Assembly: GCF_040939455.1 (NCBI RefSeq)
Contig: NC_134106.1
Location: 42,058,001-42,122,000 of the forward strand
DNA length: 64,000 nt
DNA from: Microcebus murinus
Taxonomy: Eukaryota > Chordata > Mammalia > Primates > Cheirogaleidae
Direction of reading: 5' to 3'
The notes below the pieces were generated by a model. It had not been told where the DNA came from. It saw only the letters and a program-made list of their open reading frames with translations, and made no database searches. Every line of letters begins with the position of its first letter. Within the stretch, counting starts at the first letter, position 1. A program made the translations under genes and the position numbers. Shown here piece after piece: positions 1-12,105 of the stretch.

Positions 1-90
1 TAAGGCGACTGCTGCTGCCTTTTCAGAGGCGTCAGGCTTGAGCGTCTATCTCCAGGAGTGCGGGAGGGGAGAACAGGCAACGGAGGGGAG

Positions 91-114
91 CAGGAGGAGG
101 AGGAGGAGGAGGAG
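91..114 (+). repeat. (GGA)n triplet repeat in the promoter region
   Basis: About eight GGA units in tandem, inside the presumed 5' untranslated region. Purine-rich triplet runs of this kind are common in promoter islands and may be length-polymorphic. Confidence 0.8.
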
Positions 115-228
115 AGGGAAAGAGCTGGGAAGGAAGAGGCGGTGGTGGAGCCCGAGAAGGCTGGGTTACGTGACGCCGGGTGCTGTCCTTCTGAAAGAGA
201 AGGGCGGAGCTGAGCTCTCCGCAGTACC

Positions 229-313
229 ATGGAGAACAGCGGGCCGTCCTTTGGCTGGGGAACGGGTGGGCTCAGCCAGCGGGCGCAGCCCCTCCAGGTC
301 TGGATGCTGCGAA
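229..313 (+). CDS. candidate first coding exon of an unidentified gene (partial)
   Basis: The ATG at 229 is the first ATG on the plus strand of the window. Its context (ACCATGG) is an ideal Kozak site, and an in-frame TGA at 211-213 closes the frame upstream. The frame starts MENSGPSFGWG and continues as MLRS up to a good donor, GAA|GTAAGG, with GT at 314-315. That gives 85 coding bases (28 codons plus one base, phase 1). I do not recognise the peptide: it shows no signal peptide, transmembrane segment or domain motif. The frame stays open past the donor to 543, but that extension covers a low-complexity GA tract and is unlikely to be coding. The exon could equally be a non-coding leader. No partner exon was found, so the call rests on start context, donor and CpG island alone. 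Confidence 0.35.
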
Positions 314-419
314 GTAAGGTGCCTCTACCTTTGCATCCTGTCTTTGCAGGGGGAGCCCGTCCTGGGGGCGGGGACCTGCCGCAAGCGCTTCTAACTTGTC
401 ACCACCCTCCCTCCCCCAT

Positions 420-465
420 CAGAGAGAGAGGGAGAGGGAGAGAGAGAGAAAGAGAAAGAGAACCA
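420..465 (+). repeat. (GA)n / GAGAAA purine repeat
   Basis: A continuous purine run of GA dinucleotides with interspersed GGGA and AAAGA units, just after the candidate first exon. Confidence 0.8.
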
Positions 466-559
466 CGTAGCCTACTGAGCATGCCCAGGCCCCTGCTAGA
501 CCCACGGAAAGCTGTGTGGAGATTCCACTTCTCCGGGGTTTAGTAGTGATTGGGCGGGG

Positions 560-1545
560 ATACCTGAGACTGTGCCAGGAAAGGGCCAGGCAGTCAAATG
601 GAAGGGGCCAACTAGTCGGATGAGCAAAGATTATGATGAACTCTGGCTTTACTTGTGCACCTTGGTCTCCTGCTTGGAACCCTTGAAAAGCTGCAGCTCT
701 TCGAGGAATGCAGGGACAGGCGGGACTCACACAGGCACTGGCATTCTCCAAGATCCAACGTCCCTGCCCCACCCCTTACTGTGCCTCTGGCTTGAGTAAT
801 CATACCAGCCTTCAAGATCTGCCTAGGCTGTGCCAAAAAGATGTAAGAGGGACCCACCAGGCTAACATTCCAACTTGGAGACCGGGATCAAGTGTCTGAC
901 AAGGTGCTTTTCGCTGCAGTCTCTCCTCACTCTTCAGCTTTCCTTGCTCTGTCTTGGCCATGAGCATCCTGAGCTGGAGCAAGTTCTCTACCTGTTTAAC
1001 TCTTCCCTCGGTCTCCTCCTTCCTTTTGCAGCTGGTAAAACCTGGAGAAAGTGAAACTCCATGCAAGGCTCTAACCTTATAACTGGGCATGTCCAATATG
1101 CATTGCTGGGTCTGGTGAGAAAGGGGTTAATTCTAAAGGAGCTTGCAGAGTAGGTGGTAGAGAAGTCCGGAGTCTGTGGTTTGAGTCTTATGGGCATTTA
1201 AATTCCTATTCCTGTTATATTCCTAGTCTGGGTTAGTTTTGGAGCACAAACAGCAGATATTTTTATTTCAACACCACAAAACTAATAGTCTCAGACCCAA
1301 ATGCTATAAGATAAGACTATTTTCAGCCTTCAAGCACTATAAAGCAAGAATGTAAGAACTAGACAAATTCAGGAGCACTGAAATAATATACATTCAAAAT
1401 GCAATATTTATTTTCTTCCAAAACAAACAGAACTAATTCCTATGATAAGCCTATTTATATTTTGACTACTTTTGTAAAAGAGTCTAAATAACCTAAAGGC
1501 AGGTACCACAGTCTTTAGAGTTTTTATTGTCCTTAGAAAGGCAAT
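560..1545. other. transition from promoter island to intron; no recognisable gene or repeat
   Basis: CpG density falls off here and composition becomes ordinary. The six-frame reading gives only short, unrelated open frames. I see no splice-bounded exon, RNA gene or known repeat. Confidence 0.5.
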
Positions 1546-1547
1546 TT

Positions 1548-1745
1548 AGTCAAATGGTTAAATGTGTGGCAGATAGATTGAGCTTGAATCCCATTTCTGC
1601 CATTTATTAGCTGTGACCTTGGCAGATACTTAATCTTATGATGCTTCAACCACCTCATCTGTAAAATGGATATATAATAATAGCTCACATTTCATGTGTT
1701 TGATGTTGTGAAGATAAAATGAATAAATGAACATAAAATATTTAG
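1548..1745 (+). repeat. MIR SINE
   Basis: Matches the MIR body in order: GGTTAAATGTGTGGCAG, GAATCCCATTTCTGCCA, TTAGCTGTGACCTTGG, then CTCATCTGTAAAATGGAT near the 3' part. This is an ancient tRNA-derived SINE shared by mammals, heavily diverged and not transcribed as a tRNA. Confidence 0.85.
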
Positions 1746-1749
1746 AATT

Positions 1750-2865
1750 GTGTATTGAGTAAAAATTATTTTTATTTGCTATACCAGTTCTATTTTATCC
1801 AATGGAAGGCATTTCTCTAAAACTCGGATTTCTTGACTATAAAATAGAGGTACTAGTGATTTCTGGCTTATACCACAGAATTGCTTTGGAAATGTAATAA
1901 AATAACAGTAGTTAACAAGGTTGTTTAAAACAAAAATGAAATTTAAAATAATGTAAAACCAAGACACAGAAAAATAATTTATCTAAGGTTATACAGTCAT
2001 TGAATGAACTTGGAACAAAAAAGAGTCTGCTTGATTCAGGGTCTTTTTCAGTTTTTCCTACCATTTACCAATGGGTTCTAGAGTAAATAGCACAAAAGAT
2101 ACACCAGGATATATTTAGTATAAAACTAAAGCTTATTGCAAACGTGGAATGGGCAGCCAATTTTCAAGAATTAAATCTAAATAGGTTCCATCATGCTCTT
2201 AAGATTTTGTGCGTACATTCATCAGCGAACATTCTGGTAGTGGCAGAAGACATTTAGAGGCACTCTTTAAAAGTCAAAGTCCTGCCTTTTACCTGAATTC
2301 TTAAAAACCTATTATTCACCACTAGTGTATATTATCTGAACAATTGCCTAGTCTATTTCATTTTGCCTTTGTGAATTTTTATTTATCTTTACTTGAGCTA
2401 ACTTGGGCGACACAGTGTTTCTCCTGGGCCATAGTTTTCCTTGGGATGTCTTTTGTGCTATCTTGATGCAAAGAAATGTTAACATTTTTATGCTTAATGC
2501 ATAAGTTTTAAAATAAAAGAATCCTGTGTGCCCACTCCCCACCAACACACACATACTATCTATATAAATTGGGGGACTAGACTATGTCTTACAGTAATCT
2601 GCAATGGTCATATTACAAGTACCTATTGTTTTTAGTCTAAAGAATGTGGACAACCACAATCTCTTTTTTTCAATAAATATGCAGAGAAAAAGTATCAGTG
2701 TGTGCTTAGAATGGGAAAATATCACAATGTAATTTAATGATAAAGGTTTTTAATTTATTTTAAAGTATGAGTTCTTCTGTTTCTGTATAAATCGCTGGAG
2801 ATGAGGGCACTCTATAAGATTTGTTGAGGATAATGCCCATGTTGAATGTAAGTGTGTGCCTACAC
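1750..2865. other. AT-rich sequence without recognisable content
   Basis: No gene, RNA gene or identifiable repeat. Open frames here are short and without family resemblance. Confidence 0.5.
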
Positions 2866-2869
2866 CTTG

Positions 2870-3060
2870 CCAAATAGTGCTCACAACAACTCTAAGAGGT
2901 AAATTCTAGGATTTCACTCATTTTACCAATGAGAAAAGTGAAGCATAGAGAGATGAGTCAAGATAGTCAAAGTCACATACATAGTAAGTATCAGTGTGAG
3001 GCAGGATACAAACTCATGAGTATGATCTTAACCACCTAGCTACATTGCCTTTCAGCAAAT
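2870..3060 (-). repeat. MIR SINE, antisense
   Basis: Reads as the reverse complement of MIR: CTCACAACAACTCTAAGAGG, then CATTTTACCAATGAGAAAAG, GTCACATACATAGTAAGTA and CTTAACCACCTAGCTACAT, all in the expected order. Confidence 0.85.
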
Positions 3061-3239
3061 GATCAAATATACCTAGCCTAGTGCTTGGCAGAATACAGAT
3101 GCTAATAATTGTTAATTTGCTTTTCCTTTTGAAGATTTTCATCAAGAGGAATATAGGAAACTAAACAGTCAACTTTGGATTATTGTCATGGCATTCCTTA
3201 ATGATTAGTATTGTATGAAATATAAGATATTTTATACAA

Positions 3240-3478
3240 GAATAGGCTCCACATGTACTCATCATCAAATTGGCACTAACTGATCAAAACTATAGTGCTC
3301 ACACCGTAGTAATGTTCTCCAGGGATTAGGGAGGTGGTGGTGGAGACTCAAAACTAATAGAATCGGTGAGCGTTGTAGAGGGGAAGGGCATGCCTCTAAT
3401 CCTCATTTGGGTGAGGCAAAGTCATAAAATGTAACCAAAATGTTTGTACCCTCATAATATCCTGAAATTAAAAAAAAA
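3240..3478 (+). mobile_element. L1 3' end, strepsirrhine type, 5' truncated
   Basis: About 240 bp ending in the strepsirrhine L1 3' UTR: CATCATCAAATTGGCACTAA, TGAGGCAAAGTCATAAAATG, TGTAACCAAAATGTTTGTAC, CATAATATCCTGAAATT, then a short A tail. The same end is seen at 58.8-59.06 kb. It is too short to encode anything. Confidence 0.7.
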
Positions 3479-3479
3479 G

Positions 3480-6400
3480 ACAGTTTATACATTTTGATAT
3501 TTTGTACCTCATAGGTAAGGTGTTTTTAATGCTCTTATTTTTTTTGTTTGTGGGCAAGATATAAGATAATTTTATAGATTTGAATTTGAGGCAACCTAAC
3601 ATTTTTCAGAACAATCTAGTATTTTTCTAGAAGATGGGAAGTAGAATTGATTCTCCCTGAATCACCTCAGGGACTCTACCAATTTCAGACTACAGTAGTG
3701 TGTTAAGGATTTTAACTCCTGCCCCTTGCTACCACTCAGAACAAATGAGATAATTGTGAAATCAAGGTAGTTGTTTATGATTATGTCTGATTGGGAGAAT
3801 TTCTAGCAACCTAAATGTGGAAACATAAATAATAACTCATGCCATAAACTGGTAAACATTTTACAACAATGAAAATGGAAATGCATGATCACCAAAAACA
3901 AATACATTTCCATAAGTTATTAAATATTAATGAGTATTCTAACATGAAAACTTTCTCCACACTAAAAATAAACGAAACTAAGTGCTAAGAGTTTTTGACT
4001 GAGAAATAAATGCAACAGAGATACTCTGTGTTTATTGCTGCAATCATAGCCTGTGCTTTAACATTAGGAAATCAGTGTAAACACCTACTTTCTCAATTAA
4101 CATTAGGCAAAGTGGAGGCTTTGAGATACCTGTGAATTCCAAGATTGATATCAATTTTGAAGGGGAATTTACTTTTACTAATATAGCGATATAAGAAGAA
4201 ATGCAAAGTAATAATAGGGGAAAATATCAATTGATATACATTAAATACGTTTTCACTAAAAATGGGTAACAATTTAAAAGAACAGTAAGAGTTATCACTC
4301 TGAGGATATTTTCTGTTTACTTTGATATAGATAATCAAAATGAAGCCACTTTTTTAATTGAAATAATTATAGTACTAGGAAGAAATTACATAATAGTTTA
4401 ACTAAATTTCAGATTGATGGTGAATTCCTCTAGCCAATTGTATCATTACTGCTGCATAAATGGAATGCTGTTGTTTAGTTTACAACTTTATTTATTTTAA
4501 TAACAAATATAACCTCTATTGTTTGTGGTTAAATGCCTCTAACTAGTTATCTTTATATAAATCAATAGGAATTTTCTAGTTACAAAAGTTGATGAATAGT
4601 TATTGAACATGCTTCTGTGTAAGCCTCATTTTACACATAACAACTAGAGGAATTTTAAAATGCAATCAAGTCTAGAGCTTTGGATTTAGCTATAAACTGG
4701 AATACACATACTGAGATTTACATATACAAAAAACCTGCATAAGTTCTCATGAAACTTACTAAGTTACTTTCAGGAGAAATAAGCAAACTCAGTATGTTAA
4801 ATACTTTTGTACTACTTGAAAAAATCTTACGCATAGTAAAATTAGGCTACTTTCACATAAGTATATAATTTTTCTGTAATCAGAAGGCAGAATATGATTT
4901 TAAAATGACTGAAAATCATTAATTTAATGATAATTATTAAGGTATCAAGCTACAGTAGAGAAAACACATGGATAGGTACTTGAGAATAGCAGTTAAGTTC
5001 TAAATGATGCACCTGCTAGAGAGGCTTCAATGGGGGAACCCTGCAGTGTGTTTGATGGGCAGTGTATTAAAATCTAGGGCAGCACTGACACCTGGGTGTG
5101 TTCCTTCATGCCTACTTCTACCCCTCCTTGGACCGCAATAATAAAAAAGCTTCCTGAGGAAGAATACAAGTTACTAAATCAAATTTGTGAAAAGTCCCTG
5201 CCAGGTGATTTACTTCTCTGATTCACTGATTAGTCGCACAATGGAGCCTGTTGTTATTATCCCCTTTAAGAACTTATTTCTCTTCCTATACACAGAACTT
5301 TCTTTACTGCCCCTCCCTGCAACCCAATTCGATACTCAATCCCTGCTATTCTCAACTACTAGACTCCAGGAAAGGACTTGTCTCATTTATCGAAATCTGG
5401 CTTTAAACTTATTTTTATCGGATGCCTGCAACTAGTTGATTTGTTTAATTTACTGTGACTTTTAAGAGAAGAGCAAAAGATTTGTGCTGAAGTTATAGAT
5501 GCCAGTGAAGATCTGTTGTATCTTTGCTTCAGAATCTTATTGTATCTTTCCTTCATTTCAGTCTATTTCTGTTTCTGGAAGTCTGTGGAATCAATTTTCT
5601 GTGATGGCATCTTGAAATATTTTGTAGTTAGCTTTTTAAACACACCCTATGTGATTTTCTATCAGGCCTATGTTTTTTGTTTCCTATACCTATCACTTTT
5701 TAAACCTCTGCCCACCCCACACCCCCATGTACTTTTAAACCCCATTGTTTTTTCAGGACTTTCTCTTTCTTCTTTTGTTTTTACATTTGCCTTTCCCATC
5801 CACTTTTTTTTCCTGCTGCATCTACTTAATATTCCTTTTCATTCAATTTTATACATGCATATACCCGCACACAGAGAGGTATCTTAACAATAAAGAAAAT
5901 GGTAGATATTTCCCATTAAAACTTTACAAATTAGAGTACCAGTACCTACTTTTTTACGTAAAATACAATCTAAGACTTTAGAAGTATCTTGTGAAGCAGA
6001 ATAGAGAAGAGTTTTATTTCAATGAGATCTTTGCTCTTGCTGGGGGAAAAAAAAAAAAAACAGTAAAATGGAAATGAACAAAACCCTAAATTATATTTGT
6101 GTAGTTGATATAGACATCCCATTGAATGAGGCTATAGGTTAATACTAGGCAATTTAATTTTCTCTAGACCAAGGAGAGCATACTGAAATGCTTAAGAATG
6201 TATGGCATTGAAACATTCACGAGTGAGGTAGATTAAACTAGAGAAACAGTGAAGATTGGTGGGCACAGTAGCCAACTAAAAGTTGTATACTTCTCTAAAA
6301 AGGGCAATTTAATTCTGAGCCCTAATAGCTTGTGACAGTGCAGGTCTCCTGTTGCCAGTTCCTATGATTTTTCAAGAGCAGCTGGAAATCTGAAATTTTC

Positions 6401-6735
6401 TGTAAAATATTTTTATTTTTTTAAAATCTCACTTCATTAAAAAGTAATAACCATGACCGTAACAATACTATGCAGGAGAAAACTGATGTCTCTTTCTGGT
6501 TGGAAATGGCACGTGGGCTTCCTATTTGTCACCCACACATTTTATACACACATGCATACATAATCATGGATTATTTTTCTCTCTGTTCAACATTACCAAA
6601 GATTTATTTACATGTTCTAAATCCAGCCAAGCACATAGAATATACCATTTCTGTCAGTAGCTTTGTTATTAACTTCATATGGCACTTGAGGAAAATCTCT
6701 TAGCTTCTACTAGTTTAATGCCTGCTCAGTATATA
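3480..6735. other. AT-rich intronic/intergenic sequence, nothing identified
   Basis: More than 3 kb without a gene or repeat I can name. It holds an A14 run at 6047-6060. The longest frames (for example 5516-5887) are hydrophobic translations of T-rich sequence, with no start context or splice signals worth reporting. Confidence 0.45.
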
Positions 6736-6736
6736 T

Positions 6737-7179
6737 TGTGGGTTTAGTTCTGTCCCTCTAAGAGATATGTTGAAATCCTAACCCTATCTATGAATCTGAC
6801 TATTTATAATAGGGTCTTTGCAGGTATAATCAAATTAAGATGAAATCATATTGGATTTAGGGCGGGCCCTAAATTCAGTGACTCATATCTTTAAAAGGAG
6901 AGAGACAAATTTGAGGACAAAGAAGAGGCACAAGAAAGATAGCCATGAAGACAAAGACAAATTGAAGCGATGTAGCTATAAGTCAAAGAATGCCAAGGAA
7001 TGCCAGCATTTCACCAGAAGCTCAGAGAGAGGCATGGAACAGAGTTTTCCTTAGAAGCTCATAAAGAACCAATCCTGCTGACAACATGATTTTAGGTTTT
7101 TGGCCTCCAGAATTCTGAGAGAACAATTTTTTGTAGTTTTAATCCACCCAGTTTGTGATAACCCTGGGAAACTAATACA
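6737..7179 (+). mobile_element. solo LTR of the MaLR group (MLT1-like)
   Basis: Begins TGTGGGTTTAGTTCTGTCCC and ends GAAACTAATACA, so it has LTR-type TG...CA ends. Internal blocks match the MaLR consensus in order: AGATATGTTGAAATCCTAAC, AATAGGGTCTTTGCAGGTAT, GCATGGAACAGAGTTTTCC, TTTTTGGCCTCCAGAATTC and CACCCAGTTTGTG. The length (443 bp) suits a MaLR LTR. No matching internal region is next to it, so it is a solo LTR. I could not see a clear target duplication. The exact subfamily is not certain. Confidence 0.75.
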
Positions 7180-7254
7180 GTAAGAGGCCATTTGCTAGTT
7201 GATTTCACATATATATAACTTTATTCCATCCATAACAACTTTGAAAAGTAGATA

Positions 7255-7316
7255 TCTTGCTCTCTTTCTTTCTGTCCCTCCTTTCTCCTCCTCCCTCCCT
7301 CTCTCCCTCTCATTCT
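7255..7316 (+). repeat. polypyrimidine (CT-rich) tract
   Basis: About 60 bases almost wholly C and T (CTCTTTCTTT, TCCCTCC, TCTCCTCCTCC, CTCTCCCTCTC). Low-complexity sequence. The opposing purine-strand open frames across it are artefacts. Confidence 0.75.
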
Positions 7317-7699
7317 TGCTTGCACTTTTCACTCTGCCTCTCAACAAAGCATGGCTTGGAAATGCTACCCAACTTGCCCTCAGACTCATAGATTGCCCCT
7401 CAGCAGAGTGATGGCCAGGTCTTTCTAAGACTAAAGCTCATATTCTTGTTCACTGTAGCATTCTAGTACAGTACATTTCAAAGATAAGAAGCTGTAAAAT
7501 GTAATATATAATTATTATTCTAGAGTCTGCTTTTTAAGAAATTGAATACAGGGAGAGAGAATATCATAATAGAGAAAGCAAGGACACTTTACTCAAAATG
7601 GATACATCTCAATAGAGTTTATTCATAGGTATATACAGATCTTGGATAGTGCAAGATAGTTCTTTGGATGGCCTTGAACTGACTCAGTTCTCCCCCCTT

Positions 7700-8131
7700 T
7701 TTTGCTTCTATTTCTCAGGAATAACTGCAGGATATGCTGGGAATGCCATGTCCTGAAATAGAGAGGAACTGCCTGAAGTAGCCTGGGCCTTGTTTCTGTC
7801 CCTCCTAGGGATTAGGGATTAACTGCCTGGAACACCCCCGGCTTTGTTCTTCTCTCCCTGGAAGGGAATGTCCTTAAACCTTTGACCAGTGAGTTCTGTG
7901 GCCCTTGAGGTATATGATCCAAGACAAGCTGCCTTTTGGGGTCCCTCAGGTATGATGCAAGTAGGATATGTGAAGTCAAGGCTTCATCTGCCCTGGGCAG
8001 CTTTCTTAGGCCTTGGGGGGTGAGTTCACAATGGATCCTAAGCTTCTGTAGCCCCTCGTTTCCTACCTGTGAATAATAAATCTGCATCATGTAACTTTTT
8101 GCTTGTGAGTGTGCTCTGTCTCTGGGACTCA
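7700..8131 (+). mobile_element. probable ERV LTR fragment with polyadenylation signal
   Basis: Unlike its AT-rich surroundings, this segment is of balanced composition. It ends in the order expected of an LTR R-U5: AATAAA at 8075-8080, then a GT-rich stretch (TTGTGAGTGTGCTCTG) and GTCTCTGGGACTCAT. Upstream it carries blocks such as GGATATGCTGGGAATGCC typical of primate ERV1 LTRs. I cannot name the family or fix the left edge. A minus-strand frame at 7812-8132 is a shadow. Confidence 0.45.
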
Positions 8132-8249
8132 TACTAGTTATATACTATAGTAACCAGTGCAAAGTGAACCTGCTTTGCAGATAGGATATTAGGATAAGAA
8201 AAAGGAATATTGTAGTTTTCTAGTGATATAATAACAGCAATATTGTTAA

Positions 8250-11075
8250 AGCAAATTTATTTATTATAACATAATACTGAAAACACAAAAGTCTTCATTT
8301 TTGATGAATTTCAAAAAGTGAACACACTCATGTGACTTTCACCAAGATAAAATATTAAAAAGCTTACACTCCTTCTAGTCATTTCCTATCCTCACCTCCA
8401 TAAATTTAACTAATAACTTTATTGTAAACCCCTAAAGCTAATTTTGCCTGTTTTTGCAATGCGTATAAATGATATACTTCAGGATGCTCTCCTTTGTGTC
8501 TGGCTTCCTTTGCTAAACTTTATGTTTGTGAGATCCATTCATGTTGTTGTATGCAGCAATAATTTGTTATTTTCAATGCTGTATTCAGTTTTATAAATAT
8601 ACTAATATTTATTTATATATTCCATTATTAATGAACATTTGGATTTTTTTCTACATCTAACTCTTGCAAATAATGTTATAAACATTCTTATATATGTCAC
8701 TTGTTGCAAATACATACACAATTGTACTAGATTTGTGCCTAAAAATGTAATTGTTGGGTTGTGGGTTATTTTCAGTAATTATCTCTAAAATTGTAACAGC
8801 TTATACTCTCAAAAGCAATATGTGAGACTTTCTCACTTTCTGGCCAAAAACTAATTATAAATAATTTTAATTTTAAATATTCTAGTTGGTCTCATGATAT
8901 CTCATTATGGTTGTATTTTTTATTTTCTAGATGATTGATCATGTTGAACAACTATTCATATATTTATTGGTCATTAGGATATCCTCTTTTAAAAAGTAGC
9001 CTATTCAAGTTTTTTTGCCCATTTTTAAAAAATGTGATTACCTGACTTAAGTTAATTAAAGGAGTTATGAACATATTCTGGATATGATTTCTTTTATAGT
9101 TATATGTATTAAAATATGTTCCCCACTCTGTAGTTTACTTTTTTCCTTCTTTTTTTGATACACAGAAAATTCAAATGTTAATGTAAGCCAATTTATTAAT
9201 ATTTACTTTTATTGTTTTATGGGTCCCATTTAAGAAATTCTGCCTATCCTATGTTACATTGTAGAAACATTTTTATATTAATCCTTCACATATAGATCAA
9301 CTTTCCCTCAGGAATTTATACATCCTATGTCCTTTACATTGTATAAAATTTTATTTATGTATTTTGTTATAAGTAAATATCCTTTATATATTTGTCTTTA
9401 TATATTTGTGTGATTTGTTGAATAAAAATTAAATTTGTTATATATTCCTGTTAGATGAATGCTTTAATCATTATGCTACATACCTTTTTGTCTCTAGTAA
9501 TATTGTTTGCATTAAAGTTTATTTTGTCAAATATGAGTGTAGCTAAACCTGTTTTCTTTTGATTAGTTTTTATAAGGTATATTTTTTTATACTTTTGCTT
9601 TAATGTTTATGTTTATATTTAACATGCTTCTCTTATAAACTGTATTTGGTTGCTTCTTAAATTTCATATGATAATTTTTGTCTTTTATGTGGAGTTCTTT
9701 GTCTACTTACATTTAAAGTAATTACCAATATATTTGGAAATAAATCTAGCATCTTACCATTTACTTTGTAATTGGCATACCCCTTCTATATTCCCTTTCT
9801 TGTATTATATTGAGTGAGTCAATTATTTGTGTTACTTAATTTTTCTCCTTTAGCAGCTTTTAGTGGTTTCCTAGGATTAAAGCATGAGTGCCTGACTTAT
9901 CAGAGCCAAACATAAATTAATATTTCCAGGAAAATGCAAGAACGTTTGGACTCTTTAACTCTTTTGCCTCTGTCTGGCTTTTATGCACTGTTGTCTTTTA
10001 TTGTATTTCTACATTATAATCTCTATGATAAAATTATTATTTCATAGTTCAATATTTATTTATAATTATCTAAATATTTACCTTTTCCTTTGTTCATTCC
10101 TTTTTTCATTTACTTGCTTTCATTGAAATTAATTTTTTTCCTGTATTAAAACTTTCCTTTGTTATTTTATTTAGTGTGAGTCTATGTGTGGAGAATACCT
10201 CAAGTTTTTTTCACAATATACTTATTTTGGCTTTCACTTTTAAAAAGAAAATTTTACTTGATAGAAAATTCTAGTTTAGAAATTTTTTCCAGGACTTTAA
10301 AAATATCATCCCAGTATTTTCTGGTTTCCATCAATTATGCTGAAATCTCAGCTCTGAAGTTTTATCACTACTCCTTTAAAGTAATATCACTCTCCAACGC
10401 CTTCCCATATCCCCTGTTCTCCCCCTACCCCCCATGCTGGTTTTTAAGACTGTAATTTTGGACAGTTTTACTGGGAGTATATAAGGTGTAATTTTCCTGC
10501 ATATGGTCTTTCTAAATCTATAACCTGATATTTTTCTTTGGTTTTGGAAAATTTGTGGCCAGTATCTATTCTTACATTGCTTAATCCCAACTATTTCTCT
10601 CCTTTATTGCTTTAACTACAATTTCACATATGTTAGATTTCATCAAGTTCTATATTGTCCCAATTGCAGATGCTTTTTCTTCTTATTTTCTATTCTTTTT
10701 TTCTTTCCATGCTTCAGTCTTGATATTTTTTATGGACTGTCAAGTTTACCAATTTTCTCCTCTACTTATTCTAACCTACTCTATTTATTAAGTTATTTAC
10801 TCCAGTGGTTGTATTTTTCCAGTTATAGGATTTTTATTTGATTAATTATTTTTTATGACTCCAGTTTCTTAATTAAAAATGTTCATTATAAAATCCATTT
10901 TTTAAAATTAATTACAATGATTTCAGATTCTGTATCTGATAACTTCAATATATGAATCACTTATTTACTTCTGTCTCCTTTTTTAAACTCATTTTTGCAA
11001 TCATTTGATTTTGTTTATCAAATGCCTGGTAATTTTTGATTGAATGTCACATTAGTTTTGATTTTTTAGCCTTTC
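8250..11075 (-). mobile_element. ancient L1-type LINE (L1M/HAL1-like), antisense, decayed
   Basis: On the minus strand this reads as an old L1: 3' UTR-like sequence with the typical antisense phrases GAGATCCATTCATGTTG, ATTGTTGGGTTGTGGG and ATGAACATATTCTGGATAT, followed further right by 5'-ward LINE sequence (TTAGTGTGAGTCTATGTG, CAGGACTTTAAAAATATCAT, GTTTTCTGGTTTCCATC-like). It runs almost 3 kb but every frame is broken repeatedly. The right part resembles HAL1/L1M more than ORF2-bearing L1; that subfamily call is inference. Confidence 0.65.
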
Positions 11076-12005
11076 ACTTAAGGTAAATGTCATGAGAGTA
11101 ACAACACAGCAGACAGTCAGTCTAATCACAATGCACTATCTACTGATAGATATCACTGCCCATCAACTCTTGGTTGCCTCAGTTGCTCTCTGCAACTGGA
11201 TTGTAAAAATTTTTTTTCAAGATATTTCATGATCAGGGACTCATAAAGAAAAATTTCGTGTTCAAGAGTGAGTCTACATAAACCACACTACCATCACTAG
11301 AAATGGAACATCAAAGAGTGTTCATTCTCTTTCTGTATTATCAAAGAATAGAGAGATTCAGGAGAGGGATTTATAAATGACTTCTGGAAAGATATCAAGA
11401 TATGCCCCAATTAGTTGAAGGTCTTGCTCTTCATTCAGTAGATACAGAGGGTAAAATGTTTTCCTCACAGCATAGATAGCTTGTATAGATTTTCTTCTTC
11501 TAACTACAATTAATCCTATGTGCAAATAGTCATGCTTTTCATTATGTTTGCAAATTTTCAATCATTTTAAAAGTTTACAAATGAGGCATTGTTATCCAAC
11601 ATGTAAATTATTGCGTACCTAGGTGAAAGTATATAGAGAACCATTTCCTCTAAAGTATAAACCATGAATGCATTTGACTTCACCATCAAAACAGAGTTAA
11701 TATATGACATTACCATAGTTTAAAGCACCGAACTTTATTTAAAAGACATTTATCAATTGAGTAAGAGTCAGCATGCATTTTTCCAAGTTTCCATTCCTTT
11801 AGCCCCCCCCCGCCCCCCAATAATCCAGAGAATTCTCGCCACAAAAATTTAAATGGCTTTTTGTAAATATTATCTCTAGGATAGAGGGATTCTAGAATAA
11901 ACCATGTCCAGAGTTTTGGACAGGATATTTTGCAATGTTCTACTTGCTGGTAATTACTTGAAAGGCAACTGAGGCAAACCTGTAGCATTTGTTTCATGAA
12001 GACAG
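11075..12005. other. no recognisable content; short C-rich run
   Basis: Unassigned AT-rich sequence with a C/G run at about 11803-11818 (CCCCCCCCCGCCCCCC). No gene or named repeat seen. Confidence 0.4.
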
Positions 12006-12014
12006 TCACTATGT

Positions 12015-12105
12015 CTACATTGCTTGCCCCTGTCTCCTCAGAATCTCATACAGTGCCTGACACAAGATGGGTACACACTCAATATTTTTAATAAGTAAAT
12101 AAAAG
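12015..12105 (+). repeat. L2 LINE 3' fragment
   Basis: Carries the L2 3' end pattern: CCCCTGTCTCCTCAGAATC, CAGTGCCTGACACAAGATGG, then ACACTCAATATTT and a TAAATAAA tail. Confidence 0.55.

Larger units (their letters stand above)
1..560 (+). promoter_or_regulatory. CpG-rich promoter / 5' region of a host gene
   Basis: This is the only stretch of the window rich in both G+C and CpG dinucleotides; most of the rest is AT-rich and CpG-poor. That contrast is typical of an unmethylated mammalian promoter island. There is no TATA box in a convincing place. A CRE/E-box-like TTACGTGAC lies at 166-174. Purine tracts (a GGA repeat at 91-114, a GA repeat from 420) flank the candidate coding start. Transcription is inferred to run to the right because the first ATG and a splice donor are on the plus strand. 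The island may extend to the left of the window. Confidence 0.65.

Noticed and set aside
314..349. Donor at 314 followed by an acceptor-like TTTGCAG at 343-349
   Set aside because: The implied intron would be 36 bp, below the workable minimum in mammals; the acceptor look-alike is chance.
38..394. 118-aa frame across the promoter
   Set aside because: It does not start at an ATG, and it translates GGA repeats into poly-Arg; no codon or domain support.
419..772. 117-aa minus-strand frame near the CpG island
   Set aside because: Its C-terminus is a translation of the GA repeat, and no splice or promoter signals fit. An antisense transcript cannot be excluded but is not supported.
1548..1745. 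tRNA-like sequence considered as a tRNA gene
   Set aside because: The similarity is that of MIR, a tRNA-derived SINE; no cloverleaf or intact A/B boxes for a functional tRNA.
5516..5887. 123-aa hydrophobic plus-strand frame that resembles a membrane protein
   Set aside because: The hydrophobicity comes from T-rich sequence (Phe/Leu/Tyr codons); no start context or conserved pattern.
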